From: Parvibaculum sp.
GTDB lineage: Bacteria > Pseudomonadota > Alphaproteobacteria > Parvibaculales > Parvibaculaceae
Length of the DNA: 64,000 nt
Assembly (NCBI GenBank): GCA_019635955.1
Contig: JAHBYL010000001.1
Coordinates: 1 to 64,000 of the forward strand
Direction: 5' to 3'
The notes beneath the pieces are model-generated. The model was not told the DNA's origin. It searched no databases and saw only the letters and a list, made by a program, of their open reading frames with translations. The translations under genes were made by a program, and so were the position numbers. Positions 63,483 to 64,000 of the stretch are shown here, in pieces (the first letter of the stretch is position 1; each line of letters begins with the position of its first letter).

Positions 63483-64000
63483 ATGATAGTATCGGCAGGA
63501 AATCGCCCTGTCACGAATGAACGAGCATTGCTCCGCAATCGCCGTTCGGGGGCATGCACGGTTGCCGCAGCGTTCGCTTCGGCTTTTCTTCTTTCCACTT
63601 CGGCCTCGGCCGCAAATTTTGTTTTTGGGGACCTGAACGTTCAGATCGACACCACCGTGTCGGCCGGCGTGACGCTGCGCGCGAGCGATCGCGACTGCAC
63701 CAAGGTGTCGGTCCTCAACGGCGGTTGCGCCAATGGCGACGGCCGCACGACCGGCGTCAATTCGGACAACGGCAACCTGAACTTCGACCAGTGGGACTTC
63801 GTCAACCAGACGCTGCAAGCCACGATGGACATTCAGGGCACGTGGCAGAATTACGGCTTCTTCGTTCGCCCGACGGCGTTCTATGACTTCGTCTATGCCG
63901 AAAACGATCTGCGTTTCCGCGATCTCGACCCAAACGCCAAAGACCAGCTCGACTACGATTTCGACGTGCTCGACGCCTTTGTCTACGGCAACTGGGACAT
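63483..64000 (+). CDS. DUF1302 family outer membrane-type protein, N-terminal part
   Basis: Reads from ATG 63483 to the window edge without a stop (172 codons seen). A long signal peptide (residues 1-43, arginine-rich n-region LLRNRRSG, hydrophobic VAAAFASAFLLS, cleavage near ASA) is followed by FGDLNVQIDTTVSAGVTLRAS, the usual DUF1302 mature start, then beta-strand-rich sequence (WQNYGFFVRPTAFYDFVYAE). DUF1302 proteins are often encoded with DUF1329 and are linked to uptake or metabolism of lipids and sterols. GGGAGGAACC precedes the ATG. Confidence 0.88.
   Translation, partial: MIVSAGNRPVTNERALLRNRRSGACTVAAAFASAFLLSTSASAANFVFGDLNVQIDTTVSAGVTLRASDRDCTKVSVLNGGCANGDGRTTGVNSDNGNLNFDQWDFVNQTLQATMDIQGTWQNYGFFVRPTAFYDFVYAENDLRFRDLDPNAKDQLDYDFDVLDAFVYGNWD

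Overview
The window is GC-rich chromosomal DNA of an alphaproteobacterium. The evidence is a fused ispDF, a PdhB subunit with its own lipoyl domain, and the gene order dusB-ntrB-ntrC-ntrY-ntrX-trkA-aminotransferase-hfq-hflX next to eno-ftsB-pdhA-pdhB-pdhC-lpd-lipA-ratA. The surrounding genes (acyl-CoA metabolism, FadL porin, haloalkane dehalogenase, DUF1302 protein) suggest an environmental degrader of lipids or hydrocarbons such as Parvibaculum. That genus is an inference, not a search result. No insertion sequence, prophage, CRISPR array, rRNA or integrase was seen. One tRNA (Ser-UGA) is present. No gap between genes exceeds about 290 bases. The first gene (CoA-transferase) and the last (DUF1302 protein) run off the window.

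1-7.2 kb: acyl-CoA and lipid uptake genes. These are a CoA-transferase end and a phosphatase on the plus strand, then an acyl-CoA synthetase, a nitronate monooxygenase, a FadL-type porin and a YejA-like solute-binding protein on the minus strand. 7.4-16.9 kb: IalB-like protein, hexapeptide acyltransferase, HspQ, Old Yellow Enzyme, malyl-CoA-lyase-like protein, two paralogous MFS carriers flanking a gamma-carbonic-anhydrase-like protein, a glutathione transferase, two tandem six-cysteine secreted proteins and a thioesterase. 16.9-21.5 kb: tRNA-Ser, DUF2200 protein, small membrane proteins, haloalkane dehalogenase and MmgE/PrpD.

21.7-29.7 kb: a plus-strand housekeeping run: rlpA, dac, tmk, LytM peptidase, holB, metG, tatD and an MBL hydrolase. 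The last three overlap by 1-4 bases. 29.8-32.3 kb: four consecutive minus-strand genes for small exported proteins. They share a C-terminal PepSY-like module of about 50 residues, and three have a similar promoter-like motif 44-50 bases before the start. This is the least ordinary part of the window. 32.6-37 kb: PQQ-type sugar dehydrogenase, a second MBL hydrolase, a sugar:cation symporter and mazG.

37-49.6 kb: the nitrogen and redox two-component genes ntrBC and ntrYX with dusB, trkA, a class IV aminotransferase, hfq, hflX and an inositol-monophosphatase-family enzyme, all on the minus strand. 49.7-51.8 kb: ispDF, pgpA and cinA on the plus strand. 51.8-62.5 kb: the minus-strand eno, ftsB and pyruvate dehydrogenase genes through lipoate synthesis, with a sulfatase and a PAS protein placed between lpd and lipA. 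62.6-64 kb: a PadR regulator divergent from an outer-membrane-type DUF1302 protein, with inverted repeats between them.
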